Notes: generated from the sequence alone by a model not told the origin. DNA of 64,000 nucleotides from Lantana camara (GCA_037501455.1 CM074865.1:37306501-37370500), one strand, 5' to 3'; shown: positions 1 through 11,894, counted from the stretch's first letter. A program made the numbers and translations.

Positions 1-640
1 TAAATATTAAGCTAATTTCGAACAAATAGGTATTTAATTCGAGATGCAAATTTTGAATTAAATTCCTAGCGTTCCATCAATAGGTTTTCAGTTTAGTAAG
101 TGAAATTAGTTATTGTCCGCAAGTCGTGGGATAGCTAGTGCAGCTTATTAGTTCTTAGTTACCTAATTGATCCTTTTAAATGATCAATATTTCGTGATCA
201 ATTTTAGCAAGGGCGATGTCCGCGAGTCGTGGGTCGTTCGAACTAAGTTTTGGTCATGATCTTATGATTGATGGGTCTAGCTTAACACCTAAGTAAATAT
301 GGATGTCGCACGAGTTGTGGGTCCATATTGAAAGATAGGTGATGCAAAAACAATTACTAAGAGTTCTAAAGGTGTTAGAATTGGTAAGTTGTACCTACCT
401 GGGGTTCTTACTTAGAATGTCCGCGAGTCGTGGGTTCGAGGTAAAATGCCTAGGATCTTAGTACCCATTGGGAAAGGTGTTCCTCTTAGATCTTTGGGAA
501 TTCTAGATCTTTGAAAAACAGTGGGAGCTACATTAGATTAAAGACCTTATCTTTTGTATATCGTTATAATTCAGCATGCTCACTAGTTCTCTGTTTTACC
601 ATTTAGGTTGTAGATTCTGTGATTCTCTACGTGTTTTGAA
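1..640 (+). other. Copia A untranslated leader with four stem-loops
   Basis: No coding is seen before the gag ATG at 641. A motif close to GTCCGCGAGTCGTGGGT occurs four times (115-132, 218-235, 305-323, 419-436). Each copy lies between inverted arms: 93-113 with 131-151 (about 18 of 21 positions pair, counting G-U), 192-216 with 234-259, 286-303 with 322-341, and about 403-417 with 435-447. Arm sequences differ between the four while the loop is kept. Within the loop CCGC and GTGG can pair around GAGTC. A packaging, dimerisation or translation role is inference. Confidence 0.75.
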
Positions 641-1636
641 ATGGCAACCAAAAACCCTCTTGTATCGATCCTCGAGTCAAACAAGTTGACTGGTCCCAAC
701 TATTCTGATTGGCTGAGGAATCTAAAAATCATTTTAGATTCTGAGAAGAGAACTTATGTTCTCTTCGAAGGGGAGCCTAGTCCCGAAGGGGAGGCTCCCA
801 CTCGGGCGGAGCGGGATGCGATTCAGAAGTGGAAGGATGATAATCTCCAAGCCCATTGCCTTATGTTGGCTAACATGTCTCCGGACTTGCAAAGGCAACA
901 TGAGGCCATGGAATACGCTTGGGAGATTTACGACCACTTAGAGCAACTTTACCGCCCTCATGAACGTGTTATAAGGTATAACACTTCGAAGGAATTGTTC
1001 CACTTGAGAATGAGGGAAGGTTCAAGTGTCCAAGAATATGGACTCAAGTTTCTCGCCCTTACTGAGAAAGTTGCTTCCATGGACATGCCACTGAAAGATG
1101 AGTTTTCAGTGGATTTGTTGCTAGCTTCGCTCCCACCATCATTCAACCCATTTGTCCTTAACTTCAATATGAATCATGCTAGTGCTACTGTAGCTGAGCT
1201 GATTAGTCAGCTTGTGACTGCGGAAAGCACGATCAAGAAGGACAATAAGGTTTTGATGGTGAATGCTCCATCTTCCTCTTCTGGGCCTTCTAAAGGTAAG
1301 GGCAAGAAAGCCCAAAAGAAGAAGAAGAAACCCCTTAGGCCCACTGGTGGCGTTTCGAAAGGGAAGGCCCAAAAGAAGAAGCGTGATCAGAAAGAGGATG
1401 TTTGCTTCCAATGTGGCAAAGCGGGACACTGGAGGAGAAACTGCCCAGAGTACAAGGCTACTCTAAAGAAAGGTATCTTTCTCGTTGAAGTAAATCATTC
1501 TATTAATTCTAGTTCTTGGGTACTTGATACCGGTTGTGGAACTCATATCTATAATGATGTACAGATGCTAAGTGAAGTCGAACAACTCAAAGAAGGAGAA
1601 TGTGTCTTGAAGATCGGGAGCTTTAGACACAATTAG
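641..1636 (+). pseudogene. gag: Copia A gag and start of protease
   Basis: A 331-residue frame starting MATKNPLVSIL, with the usual copia Gag opening (LTGPNYSDWLRNLKIIL) near residues 17-33. A Lys-rich stretch (about 215-250) precedes a CCHC zinc knuckle CFQCGKAGHWRRNC at residues 255-268, the nucleic-acid-binding part of the capsid protein. The protease starts after it with active site LDTGCGTH (Asp near residue 296). The frame then ends about 35 residues later, whereas copia polyproteins continue without a stop; the protease and integrase remainder continues in another frame from about 1640. This copy therefore carries a frameshift and probably a small deletion in the protease. The ATG at 641 fits the conserved Gag N terminus. 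Confidence 0.9.
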
Positions 1637-1639
1637 ATT

Positions 1640-2756
1640 AGATTTAGGTAGTTTTCAGTTAGTCTTAAATAAAGTCCTTTATGTACCGAGCATTATTCAT
1701 AATATAATTTCAGTTCCAATATTAGATTGTGAAGGTTATGAAACTTATATTAAGAATGGTAAATACTTTATCAAACGGAACAACTCTTCCGTTCACATCG
1801 GTACTCTAAGTAATGGACTTTATCTATCTCAGAATATCAATACTATGAATATACAACGAGAAACGAAGCGTAATAGAGATGACAAAGTTTCAGCTCCCTT
1901 ATGGCACGCTAGATTAGGAAACATTTCCAAGAACAGAATTAGCAAGATAAACACTTTAGGATCATTCTCTGAAAATGATCTTAAGGAGTTAACTTCTTGT
2001 GAATCCTGTCTCAAAGGAAAAATGTCCAAAATTCCTTTTAAAGGAACTGTGGAACGTGCCACTAAGGTATTGGATTTGATCCATATTGATGTTTGTGGAC
2101 CACATAGTGTAAGTACAAGAAACAATCATCAGTATTTTATAACCTTTACTGATGACTTGAGTCGGTATGGTTATGTATACTTAATGAAGTATAAATCTGA
2201 AGCTTTTGAGAAATTCTTAGAATTTCAAAAGGAGGTTGAGAACCAAACTAGTCACAAGATCAAAGCACTTCGATTTGATCCAGGAGGCGAGTATCTTAGT
2301 GAAGAATTCCTTAATCATCTCAAAGATAATGGGATTATCTCTCAGTGGACTCCTCCGGGAACTCCTCATCTTAATGGAGTTTCTGAGAGAAGGAATCGAA
2401 CCTTACTTGATATGGTTCGTTCCATGATGAGTTTCACTGACTTACCACCTTCTTTCTGGGGTTATGCCCTAGAAAGTGCAACAAGGATTTTGAATCTAGT
2501 TCCCTCTAATTCAGTCCCTAAAACGCCCTATGAAATGTGGCATGGTAAAATCCCTAGCTATTCTTACTTAAGAATTTGGGGTTATCCTGCTTACGTGAAG
2601 AGGACAGTGGGAGATAAGTTAGAATCTCATTCTAACTTATGCTACTTTGTAGGTTATCCCAAGGAAACCATAGGATACTACTTCTATGATCAATCTGAGC
2701 AAAGGGTGTTTGTTTCCAGAAATACCACTTTTCTTGAGGAACCGTTCCTTAAATAA
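1640..2756 (+). pseudogene. pol: Copia A protease remainder and integrase
   Basis: The frame is open from about 1640 although its first ATG is at 1845. It begins with the protease-integrase linker (VLYVPSIIHNIISV), then the zinc-binding GAG-pre-integrase module (LWHARLGN with CESCLKGK). The integrase core shows the catalytic triad: Asp in HIDVCGP, Asp in RFDPGGEY and Glu in NGVSERRNRTL. A TAA at 2754-2756 interrupts the frame, and the same frame continues downstream, so the stop is a premature point lesion and not the natural end. The product would insert cDNA into the host genome; this copy cannot make a full polyprotein. Confidence 0.9.
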
Positions 2757-4538
2757 AAGAAAGGCAAGATCATAGAATTAGAGGAAGTACAAAGTGACCC
2801 CACGCCACCCACTGAAGAAACGTCCCCTACTGATCAACCACAACCAATCACGAATTTCGATACACATGAAAATCCTCCTCTAAGGCGTTCTGAACGCACT
2901 CCTAGACAGCCGGAGAGATGGTATGGATTCTTCCATGAAATCTCTCAAAAGGATAATGATCCTTTAACATATGAGGAGGCACTTTCAGATTCTGACTTTG
3001 AACTGTGGATAGAAGCCATGAAATCCGAAATGGACTCCATGAACTCCAACCAAGTTTGGACCTTGGTATATTTGCCTGATGGGGTCAAACCCATAGGTTG
3101 CAAATGGATCTTTAAGAGAAAGCTTGGAGTTAATGGAAGCATTGCAGCCTACAAAGCAAGACTGGTTGCAAAAGGATTCACTCAAAGACCCGACGTGGAC
3201 TTTGATGAAACTTTTTCGCCAGTTGCAATGCAAAAGTCTATTCGGATCATGCTTGCCATTGCTGCATATTATGACTATGAGATATGGAAAATGGATGTGA
3301 AAACTGTCTTTCTCAATGGTGACATTGACAAAGACATTTATATGGAGCAACCCATAGGTTTCACATTCAGTGGGAGTGAGCAAAAGGTTTGCAAACTCCA
3401 AAGATCAATCTATGGATTGAAACAGGCTTCTAGGAATTGGAACATTCGATTTGATGAATCAGTCAAAGAGTTTGGCTTCATTCAAATTTCAAATGAGTCC
3501 TGTGTGTATAGAAAGGAATTGGAGACCTCAGTGCAATTCTTAGTACTTTATGTTGATGACATCCTTCTTATTGGGAATTCGAAGGATGACATGAAAGTGA
3601 CTAAGTTATGGTTATCAAACCAATTCGAGATGAAAGATCTGGGTGATGCATCCTATATCCTTGGAATTAAAATCTATCGAGATAGATCTAGAAGGCGAAT
3701 AGGATTATCACAGTCGATGTACATTGACAAAGTATTGAAGAGATTCAATATGGAGCCAGCAAAGGTTAAGAACCTTCCTATGAGTGTAGGAACATGTCTT
3801 TCAAAGAAGATGTGCCCTAAGACTAACCTTGAGAAGGAAAGAATGACTCATACACCTTATGCATCAGCAATAGGTAGCATAATGTATGCAATGTTATGTA
3901 CTCGACCGGATGTGGCTTATGCACTTAGTGTAACAAGTCGTTTCCAATCTGACCCTAGGGATGGTCACTGGGCTGCCGTGAAGAATATTCTTAAGTACTT
4001 GAAAAGCACTAAAGATTTATTCTTAGTTTACGGAGGTTAGAAAGATCTTACTGTCGAAGGATACTGCGATGCAAGCTTTGCATCTGACTTAGATGATTTT
4101 AAGTCAATGGCGGGATACATTTTCTGCCTAAACGGCGGAGCAATGAGTTGGAAGAGTTCCAAGCAAACAACCACTGCAGATTCGACCACTGAGGCCGAAT
4201 ACTTAGCTGCAAATGATGCAGCTAAGGAAGGTGTTTGGATTAGAAACTTCATTCAATAGTTGAATGTTGTTCCTAGCATGAAAGACCCCATTACTGTGTT
4301 TTGTGACAACACTGGGGCGGTTGCTCAAGCAAGAGAACCAAGATCTCGCCAACGGACCAAACACATTATGAGGAAGTATTACCTAATCCGTGATATTATA
4401 AAAAGAGGAGATGTGCAAATTGAGAGGGTCACATCAGCAGAGAACGTGGCAGATCCACTTACTAAACCCCTTAGTCGAGAAGCTTTCCAAGGTCATCTTC
4501 AGAAGATGGGACTTAGAGTAGCTTTAGAATGGCTTTAA
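2757..4538 (+). pseudogene. pol: Copia A reverse transcriptase and RNase H
   Basis: This continues the integrase frame. The RT shows NQVWTLVYLPDG and GCKWIFKRK (near 3050-3120), KMDVKTVFLNGD with the first catalytic Asp, YGLKQASRNW, and the YVDDILLIGN catalytic box near 3550. RNase H follows with GYCDASFASD, STTEAEYLAAN and DNTGAVAQ, then the typical C terminus VADPLTKPLS. TAG codons at 4038-4040 (just before RNase H) and 4257-4259 (inside it) break the frame. Motif residues are otherwise well kept, so decay is recent or modest. The natural TAA lies 16 bp before the 3' LTR. Confidence 0.92.
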
Positions 4539-4543
4539 CGGGC

Positions 4544-4554
4544 AAGTGGGAGAT
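4544..4554 (+). other. Polypurine tract of copia A
   Basis: AAGTGGGAGAT directly precedes the 3' LTR start TGTTAGGAAT. This is the standard position and composition of the plus-strand primer site. Confidence 0.85.
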
Positions 4555-4989
4555 TGTTAGGAATAGTGCCCTAGAAAGCCGATTGTATATCCGCTTTGTG
4601 CTTTTCCTTATTGTAATCACAGACAATCTTTGAATGAAATAACGAATTGAGGCAACACTTCTTTATATGCTCTTGTTTGGTATGCGTTTACTTTAGCTAT
4701 GCATGTATGAGAACTCCCCTAATCCTGATGACTTTAGGACTCTACCATTTAGGTGAAATGGTTCATGAAACGAGCCCTATATCACATAAGTCATGATTAG
4801 TAAAATACTCCAAGCCGATGAGTCCTACCGATAGTGGGAGTGTTAACCTGACTCCTCTAAGGCTTGCTTGTGGGATCATGCCCTTAAGAAGGACCACCTT
4901 GTTTTATGGAGGTGCAAAGTGTATAGTTGATACGTGCGTGATACATGAGGGTGCTTACTTCAATAAGTAAGTTCACTAAGGTGCCCCGT

Positions 4990-5066
4990 GTGAGAACATT
5001 CCTAAATGGGAAAGGAAGTTTCTATTTCAGGAAATGGAAACTTCCAGATTAGGAAATATCTCACGA
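4990..5066 (+). other. Long stem-loop in copia A LTR
   Basis: Arms GGAAGTTTCTATTTC (5014-5028) and 5031-5045 are inverted repeats with a 2-base spacer and one wobble. Outer segments TTCCTAA/TTAGGAA and TGAGA/TCTCA extend the stem. In the inverted fragment the inner arms are a perfect 15-bp repeat (51757-51788). Confidence 0.7.
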
Positions 5067-5702
5067 GTCATTGATGTGATTAATTGATCCTTAGACTTGA
5101 GGTTCCATGTCACATTATGAGTTAACTCTGTAGTCTTAGGTATAAGCTTTAAAGGGTGTCGCCTTAGACAACTGATTCAAGGCTTATGCTGGGGATGCAC
5201 AAGTGACTCATGAAAGTGAATGAGAATCAAGAAAGGACCTACACTTGCATTTGTAAGGTGATCTCTTATTGTGTAAGTCGTTCATATGGCATATGGAGTC
5301 CTTGGCCAAGGCAGTAGATCAAGACACTAAGAAAAGGGTTTCTTGGATTGAGATCAAATGGATATGAAATGCACTTTGCTTTAAGACCGGATTATTAGGG
5401 TTCTGATTAATCCCTTACCCTAGATCTTGGTTGAGAGATAGTAAGTAGGAGGATTGTATCTCACATGAATCAATGACTTAAAGGTTCTGTCGAATCCGAA
5501 CATTCCAATTCAGCTAGGGGTTAAACACCTGTTGCTAGACTATGGTCGTTTAATCTGTGGACTGATTAATTAATTAGTGAATTAATTAATTGGGGTCACT
5601 GCTAATTGAATTGACAACCTACTGGGTCACACACAATAACTTGGTTACGTGAATTAAGGCTTTAAAATGATTAAACGAGTTAATCGGGCCAAGAGGGTTC
5701 CA

Positions 5703-5768
5703 CACGTGTGAAACCACACGTATGGGTCACGTGAGTGACACATGTCCTTGTGACACGTGTCTCACGTG
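5703..5768 (+). promoter_or_regulatory. Four G-box (CACGTG) sites in copia A LTR
   Basis: CACGTG occurs at 5703, 5728, 5754 and 5763, within 66 bp and about 350 bp upstream of the TATA-like element. CACGTG is the core bound by plant bZIP and bHLH factors and is part of abscisic-acid response elements. Stress- or hormone-responsive transcription of the element is inference. Confidence 0.65.
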
Positions 5769-6115
5769 TATATATATATATATATTATATACATATATTA
5801 AATAATTAAATGTGTTAATTATTTAATAGACTTTGGTTTAATTTTTGAATTAAAAAGAAAGTCTTATTTTGGAGAAAATTAATCTAGTTAATTAAATTAT
5901 GAATTAATTAATTAGATAAAAAGAAGTTATTTATTTATTTTAATAAATAAAGTATAATAATATCCAAAAGGGTTTGGATATTTTTAACTCTCTTGAAAGT
6001 TGATTTGAATTAGAATTCAAAGTCAAAGTCAAAATTACTTGATGATCAAGTAATAGGAGAGAGGGACCAAATCCTTAGTCCATAAGGACTAGGATCGGCC
6101 GCCCCTCCTCTTTCC

Positions 6116-6124
6116 TATTTATAG
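6116..6124 (+). promoter_or_regulatory. Putative TATA box of copia A LTR
   Basis: TATTTATAG lies about 390 bp before the LTR end, in a context (CCTATTTATAGG) much like the TATA region of copia E. It would place the transcript start near 6150. Confidence 0.5.
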
Positions 6125-6508
6125 GGGAGCTCATGCTGCCCTTAGAGAGTGATTGAATTCTTTTGGTTCATGTATTGAACCCCATCCTTTCTCCAAGATA
6201 AATTAAACCCTAGGTTAAGCCTAAACACTAACTAGAGAACTAGCATCCTTACTAGTTAGATGGTAGTCAAGTTGGTGGACTATCTCTAGAGAGCTTCAAG
6301 TTAGAAGTGTTGAAGATTCGAGCTTTACCAAGGATAGGGGATCAAGTCGCGAGAAGAGCGTTCTTGGGTGGCTTGAAACACTTCAAGAAAGATTATTGAA
6401 AAGTAATTTTCTAATTTCTACGAATTGGGATACATGATTGCGAGTCCAAGATCCTTTTGTTGGAAAATTTTTAAATTTCCGCTGCTTTCTGATTCCCGTT
6501 TTCCAACA

Positions 6509-6793
6509 GCTGCTCCTACAGGGCCACCAGCATTACGGACACTAGCTCCAGCTATTTTTTCTCACTGTCAGGGTCCTCACCCGTTGGAGAGGTGTTGGAG
6601 ATACTTGGGTAGATTCTTGGTGTGTGGTTCGGCTAAGCACAAGAGGAATACCTATCCAAAGAAGAGGCCAGCTAATCAGGCTTGTGCGTATGCTCTTGAT
6701 GGAGAGGAGGAAGCAGCAGATGTTGATCAGAATGCCGTGGTGGAAGGTACAATAAACATTCATGGCACGAGCATACATACATCGTTTATTTGA
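6509..6793 (+). pseudogene. gag: Gypsy (Tekay-like) gag C-terminal fragment of element H
   Basis: Translation shows HCQGPHPLERCW, a damaged second knuckle (VCGSAKHKRNTY, where the intact element has C-X2-C-X4-H-X4-C), then [22 protein letters not shown]. These match the Gag/protease junction of the intact Tekay at 11900-22001 ([34 protein letters not shown]). The segment encoding the protease active site is missing: the sequence passes from the SIH equivalent almost directly to TSFI and a stop at 6791-6793. The left side is cut by the copia A LTR; the open frame extends back into that LTR only by chance. Confidence 0.85.
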
Positions 6794-7380
6794 CTCTTAT
6801 TATATGATATACTTGCCAATTGTGATATGCGTTGATTGTTGTAATTTTCAACTGCATTACTTTGATGTGCGTTGGCACAAGTGCTTTAAGTAATTGTATT
6901 TATGTGCTAGAGAGATGTCAGAATCTCTCGTTCTCAGTGTGAGAAAGATTTAATTCTCTTTATTTACGTGCTTGGGAGATGTTCATTCTCTCGATTTATG
7001 TATTAGAGAGTTGCAGGATTCTCTACTTATGTGATAGAGAGATACTGGATTCTTTCTAAGCTTTGTGCACGAGAGGTGTTGAATTCTCTTGTACTTAGAT
7101 ATTCAGGAGATGCTGGATTCTCTTGAATTTAGGGGTTTGAGAAATGCTGGAATTTCTTGAACTAGATTGTTGGAAGATGCTGGAATCTGTCTAACTTAGG
7201 CTAAGAGAAGGGGTTCTCTCAATTAATTGTCTGCTCGAGAGAAGGGGTTCTCTCTTGTGTCATCAAGAGACGGGGTTGTCTCGCTTTCTGTGTTCGAGAG
7301 ACGGGGTTCTCTCGCCTTTCTGTGCTGAGAGATGGGATTCTCTCTGTCTGTCTCGGTTGCGATGCACGTCGATGATTACG
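6794..7380 (+). repeat. Hairpin repeat array of element H
   Basis: There is no coding potential. From about 6905 to 7344 the sequence is a run of short inverted repeats of type GAGAGACGGGGTTCTCTC separated by T-rich spacers. The last five copies (7204-7219, 7235-7252, 7265-7280, 7294-7311, 7327-7344) are clear; earlier ones are diverged. Related arrays sit upstream of the PPT in LARD1 and LARD2. The stretch ends where LARD1 inserted; its last five bases TTACG are the left target duplication. Confidence 0.75.
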
Positions 7381-10013
7381 TGTAGCACCCCTTGCACGTG
7401 GAGGTGCCACACCGCCGCACTATAGGTCAATTCACCCACGAAATGGCCAATCCGTACATGAACTAACCTATAGCGAACGGGTGACAATGCAATAAAATGA
7501 TAAGCTAGGCGGGAAAACTTAACATGCGACATAATAAAGCGGAAGCATAACTCATACAATATCAATTACCTACTCCGAAAATTATATTCTAACTTGATAT
7601 ATCAATACATTATCATCTTCAAACATAAATCAACAACAATACAAATAACCTTAAGCATAATTCTCTTGAACAATAAATAAACAATTGAATAAAATGCACC
7701 GTGCATGACCCGACTACCAGGACTAGACTCGACTCACTTCCCGCCCAACGTGCACCTGCAATACCTGAAAGGTGGAGGCATCAGTCTGTGAAGACTGAGT
7801 GAGGGGTTTAAATACATATTAGTGCAGATAACATGCAAGTTATATCCTCGGGTAAAGATTTATAAAAATAATATATATATAAGTTCAAGAATAAAGTATC
7901 CTTCGCCCGAGAATACAACTACCAATATTAAATACTTTCGTTCCTTTTTCATGCAATCAATACATGGCCCCGGCGAGTGAGGGCGGTCTCCAACCTTACT
8001 CCAGATGTACATGGACATGCTTGCTTGTTTATTAATCAATAGGTGATCATGCAATTCAATTATCGTGCAATCGTGTGATAGTGTAATCATATAACATGTT
8101 CATGGAATGGAAATCATGCAATAACCCGAGGACAATCCGCGGTGCCGGACCCGTCCCCAGTCTCCTTCTTCCTCCGGTTGATGATGGGATTGCAAGGCCC
8201 CATCATCCATGCGTGGTGAGCAAAGGGTACATGAATCCCTAAGCCCGGAGCTCCTTCCTCCACTAACCTCCTAGCGGATTCAGGGGTGACCCCAAACATG
8301 ATGAGGATAGCGCCAGAGTTGCCCGTCAGCCCTTGCTTTCCCGGTTGGCTCTAGTCACTACCCTCGGGCCCAACGTGAACAGTCATGCTACTAGCCTAAA
8401 CATGCACGAAACATTGCTTGCTTGCTTGCTTGCTTTCATGAATATGACTTGAAATGATAAGTGATTCATGGAAATTATAGATATAATTACCTTTGGCCGA
8501 AAGATCACGTAAAGGTTATACGGGTTCTATATAACTAACAATTAAACCTCACCTGACAGGCGACCCAACAACTCGTGGACATGTGAATGTGCTCATGCTC
8601 GACCATCTCCTCCCTGGAGAATAACTGAACAAGAAACGGGACAATGTACGTGCATGAGACCACCATTCGCGAATATTGCTCCATATAAGACGCACGACAT
8701 GATCATGTACGAGACATCGTGCAATAAACAATGTAGCATGCAATTATCAGGTTTTGGCATGTAATTGATCATATAATCACAAATTGGGGTCAAAGAAGTC
8801 GTCTGATCGAGGGGCTAAAAATGTAATTTTATGCAGAAACTTTCTGCACTTCCAGAGGGCTGGGAACGGCCGTTCCAGGCTTTAGTTCAAAGTGGGAATG
8901 GTCGTTCCTGCCTGTCGGGCTCCCCGAAGATGGGAACGGCCATTCCGGCTTGCAAGCCAAAATGGGAACGGTGGTTCCCGTCGTCGCCGCCATGCACATT
9001 AATCAAAGCAATGGGAACGGCCGTTCCCCAATTACAAAGGGAACGGGAAAGGCCGTTCCCATTACGCAGGAAGAACAGAGAACAGAGCAGAAGAACAGGG
9101 GAGGCACGAAATACATCTTCAAAGCATCAAATCTCTTGTAATTCAATCTGCACTTGCATAACTCCATGAACTAAACATATATACATGCTTTTGGTACAAT
9201 AAAACTCAATATAAACACACAACTCATGCTTCCATCATCATGATTCCCAACTTTGGCTTACAGATGAACTCATCCTAATTCTCAAGAATTACACATGAAA
9301 TTCAAGCTTTAAGCATGTAATCATACTTCTAGCACCAACACCTCAATTATCAAGTTCAAATCATGAACCCTAGCTTCATGCATAATTATCAAGAAATCAT
9401 ATATATAACCATCTCTACCTTGAATGAAAGAAGAAGAAGAAAAGATGGAGATGTGATGAAGATGATAGCTCAAGACTTCCAATTCCTCAAAGATTTTAGC
9501 AATAAATGATGAAATCCCTCCTTCTCTTGGTTGAGGTTTGGATCGGTAGAGCAAGGGAGCAAATATGGGATGTTTGGCATGAAATGAAAAATGATGATTG
9601 AGGAAGAGATGTGTATACCGATATATTTGGGAAAAATGTATAACATTTGCAATTAAATCCCTCAATTGTATAAGTTATGCAATTAGGTTTGTCAAGTTGG
9701 GAAAATGATCATTTTAGTCCAAGAAAGAATCTTGCAATTTAGTCCCTTAACTTAAAAAAATGATTAATTTAGGGACAATTAAGCAATTAATACAACTCTG
9801 GCAATTAATTCAAGTAACGATCACATATACCCACGTAATAACTCTCAAGTGGACAAGTATTTCATATAATTTCACGTAGCATGTTGAAATACAATTTATA
9901 GAAATTAATATAACATGTATAAATTGAATAACGAAAATGAATAAAATAGATCCTAACGCTCGGAACTCACACGTGTCGAGCGTACCTGACTGTCTGAAAT
10001 TCGGGGCGTTATA
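7381..10013 (-). repeat. LARD1 3' LTR (left copy)
   Basis: It runs from TGTAGCACCCC to GGGGCGTTATA on the + strand, about 2.63 kb; the last bases are TATA where related LTRs have TACA. On the minus strand it holds a donor-like CAAG/GTAGAG (G at 9418), a cluster of GGGAACGGCCGTTCCC-type palindromes (about 8860-9065, perfect copy 9013-9028), a stem-loop CAGTCT-GTGA-AGACTG (7782-7797), and acceptor-like TTTCAG/GTATTGCAG. Short frames inside have no family resemblance and are not called. A (TTGC)5 microsatellite lies near 8414-8433. Confidence 0.88.
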
Positions 10014-10049
10014 ACTCTCTCCCCCTTAAGAGAATCCGTCCTTGGATTC
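10014..10049 (-). other. LARD1 polypurine tract and PPT-proximal hairpin
   Basis: On the minus strand CTTAAGGGGGAGAGAG directly precedes the LTR. GAATCC (10032-10037) and GGATTC (10044-10049) form a stem just upstream. LARD2 has the matching hairpin at 38295-38312. Confidence 0.75.
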
Positions 10050-11894
10050 CATGTCCTGAATTCCTGGAGTTTAATTGGCTCTTCCGTGTTCATCCCACGC
10101 GGGTTAGCTACTCTCCGTCAGGGATTAGTTCAAAAGAGACCTTCGATCGACAAGGTCCTCCAATGTGTAATATCACGACCCTCAACTTTCCGGGGCCTAC
10201 ACACTTGTAAGAAAGTCTAACCCTTCACTAAAACAAGTTGACAAGTAGCTGAAATTATGGAGAGTGCCCCGTCTCTCAAACACTTAACGAGAGAACCCTG
10301 TCTCTCGAGCAAATAACAAGAGAACCCCGTCTCTTGGCAATCCTGAGAGAATCCCCGTCTCTCACGTACACGAAATAAAATTCAAGTAGCACTTAGGTAA
10401 TTATTTACAATTAATACCCAAGAATCCAATAAAATTATCATTTATACAACAAATTGTTCAAGTAAACATTTAATAATAAACAAGGAATCATATACAAGAA
10501 TAGCTAAATAATGATAAACAAATAACAATAAAATAATGGTGCACGTGGTATACATGATTAAGTGTACCGTTCACCGGGGATCAAAGTTCTGGTATTGAAA
10601 TGACTCGGCTGAATCCTTGATTCTTTTAGTTGAGATTTTCCTCGCTGGATACCGTTACGGTTCGATATTCCCATTTCTGATGACCATTTCTGCTCTTGTG
10701 CTATTTTCTTAACATAATCCGTAAATCATCATTAATCACCACGTCTTCAGATCCGTTTTAATCCCAGATTTGCCGGTTGAACCCTTCTTGCGCTGATTCT
10801 TACATTTACTTTCTGGTTTCCGAAGTGAGAATACCCTGATTTTCTTATCATAGAGTGGTTGTATATTCAAGCCTAAAAGACTGGCTTTGTGCTCCAAGCA
10901 AGCTCTTATCCGGCAAACAGAGAGAACAGGTTTTACCATTTTCTATACTTTGGTAATTAAAGTAAAACATTTTTCTGAAGCACAGATCTTAACCCTTTAT
11001 TTTGAAATCCGAAAGTTGAGCTCCAACTCCTTTAGCAACTAACACGGCGAATGTTTGGTGCAGGACGAAATCAAGGTCGTCATCCCGTGGGAGTACTTCA
11101 GCAATCACATTTGTCTAGATCCCGACAAAATCAAGCCCTAGTAAAGCGTCTTCCATTTGATTTCTGAAATTTGATAACATACCCAACGACTCTGCGAAAT
11201 ATCTTGAAAGAGAGGATTGCCCAAGTTTCCATCTTTCTGAAGTGTTCATGGTAAACTGGTATTTTTTGGGAAGCCACGGCGACAGCACGGATGAAAGCAA
11301 GGTGTGCATCTACAGGCATCTCTAGAGTATAAGTAACGGCTTCGTAAGAAAACTCTTGTCGGAGTTAACCTACTAAGACTTGAGATTGATTTCGAGTATT
11401 CCCCAAATTTGATCCTTTTCTATTTACTGAGTCATCTGATATACTGAGGCTTCCAAGAACTGCAGACGGTGTACCCACCTCCTGGAAAACGGTGCTCAAG
11501 CAAGGTACTGTCGATGATGGGACTTTTCTTTGTATAAGAGGGAGAAAAAGTTCACATTGTTGAAAATTTCTCTCACATGGTTCTGATAGGGGATGCCTAG
11601 GAAGAATTGGTTTTCTTAAATTTTCCCCACTCTCCTGAGTGTTATCTAACTTCCAACTTAAATTTATTTTCAGGCCGGCTCTCCCCCTTAAGAAAATAGG
11701 AATTTTCTAATTCCTGAAATTGGTTCTATCCTTTCCCACTTGCAAGCTTCTTTGCTGGTTTAACTCTCGTAACTTTTCCTCAAATACTTATATTATTCCC
11801 GCCCTTATCAACCTCCGAACGAGTAAATTCTTACAGTCCTCAACCAATGCTAACTTTGAACTGAATCGAATCACCCAGTTATAAACATGATACC
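10050..11894 (-). other. LARD1 internal region, 3' part, non-coding
   Basis: About 1.8 kb with no recognisable protein. It carries a hairpin array at 10260-10363, listed separately. Frames of up to about 70 codons near 10740-11310 show no domain motif. It ends at the target duplication CGTTG (11895-11899) of the nested Tekay. Confidence 0.7.
10260..10363 (-). repeat. Hairpin array in LARD1
   Basis: Four inverted repeats (10260-10277, 10289-10306, 10318-10335, 10345-10363) have arms GAGAGA/TCTCTC and a CCCCGT-like middle, at 27-29-bp spacing. This is the reverse-complement counterpart of the arrays in H and LARD2. Confidence 0.85.

Larger units (their letters stand above)
1..6508 (+). mobile_element. 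Ty1/copia retrotransposon A, 5' LTR outside window
   Basis: The order leader, gag with CCHC knuckle, protease DTG, integrase, RT, RNase H, PPT and LTR is the copia order. The 5' LTR and primer site lie left of the window. The LTR of about 1.95 kb, the start TGTTAGGAATAGTGCCCTAG and the long leader resemble the Angela/BARE lineage; that lineage call is inference. Coding is dead: one frameshift near 1620-1640 and in-frame stops at 2754, 4038 and 4257. The 3' LTR ends at 6508 inside a gypsy gag fragment, so A inserted into element H. The target duplication cannot be checked because the left flank is missing. Confidence 0.93.
4555..6508 (+). repeat. Copia A 3' LTR
   Basis: 1954 bp from TGTTAGGAAT to TTTTCCAACA, obeying TG...CA with short imperfect inverted ends. 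The start follows the PPT; the end abuts an unrelated gypsy gag fragment. A second, inverted copy of the first 530 bp lies at 51719-52247, independently confirming the 5' boundary. No protein is encoded. The LTR contains a long hairpin, a G-box cluster and a TATA-like element, each listed separately. Confidence 0.92.

Noticed and set aside
6425..6793. 122-codon frame taken as one gene
   Set aside because: Its first 28 codons are copia A LTR sequence fused by insertion to a gypsy gag fragment; not a real chimeric gene as far as visible.
9321..9665. 114-codon minus frame in the LARD1 LTR, repeated at 25392-25736
   Set aside because: It is LTR leader/exon-like sequence; stops and lack of any domain argue against a gene.
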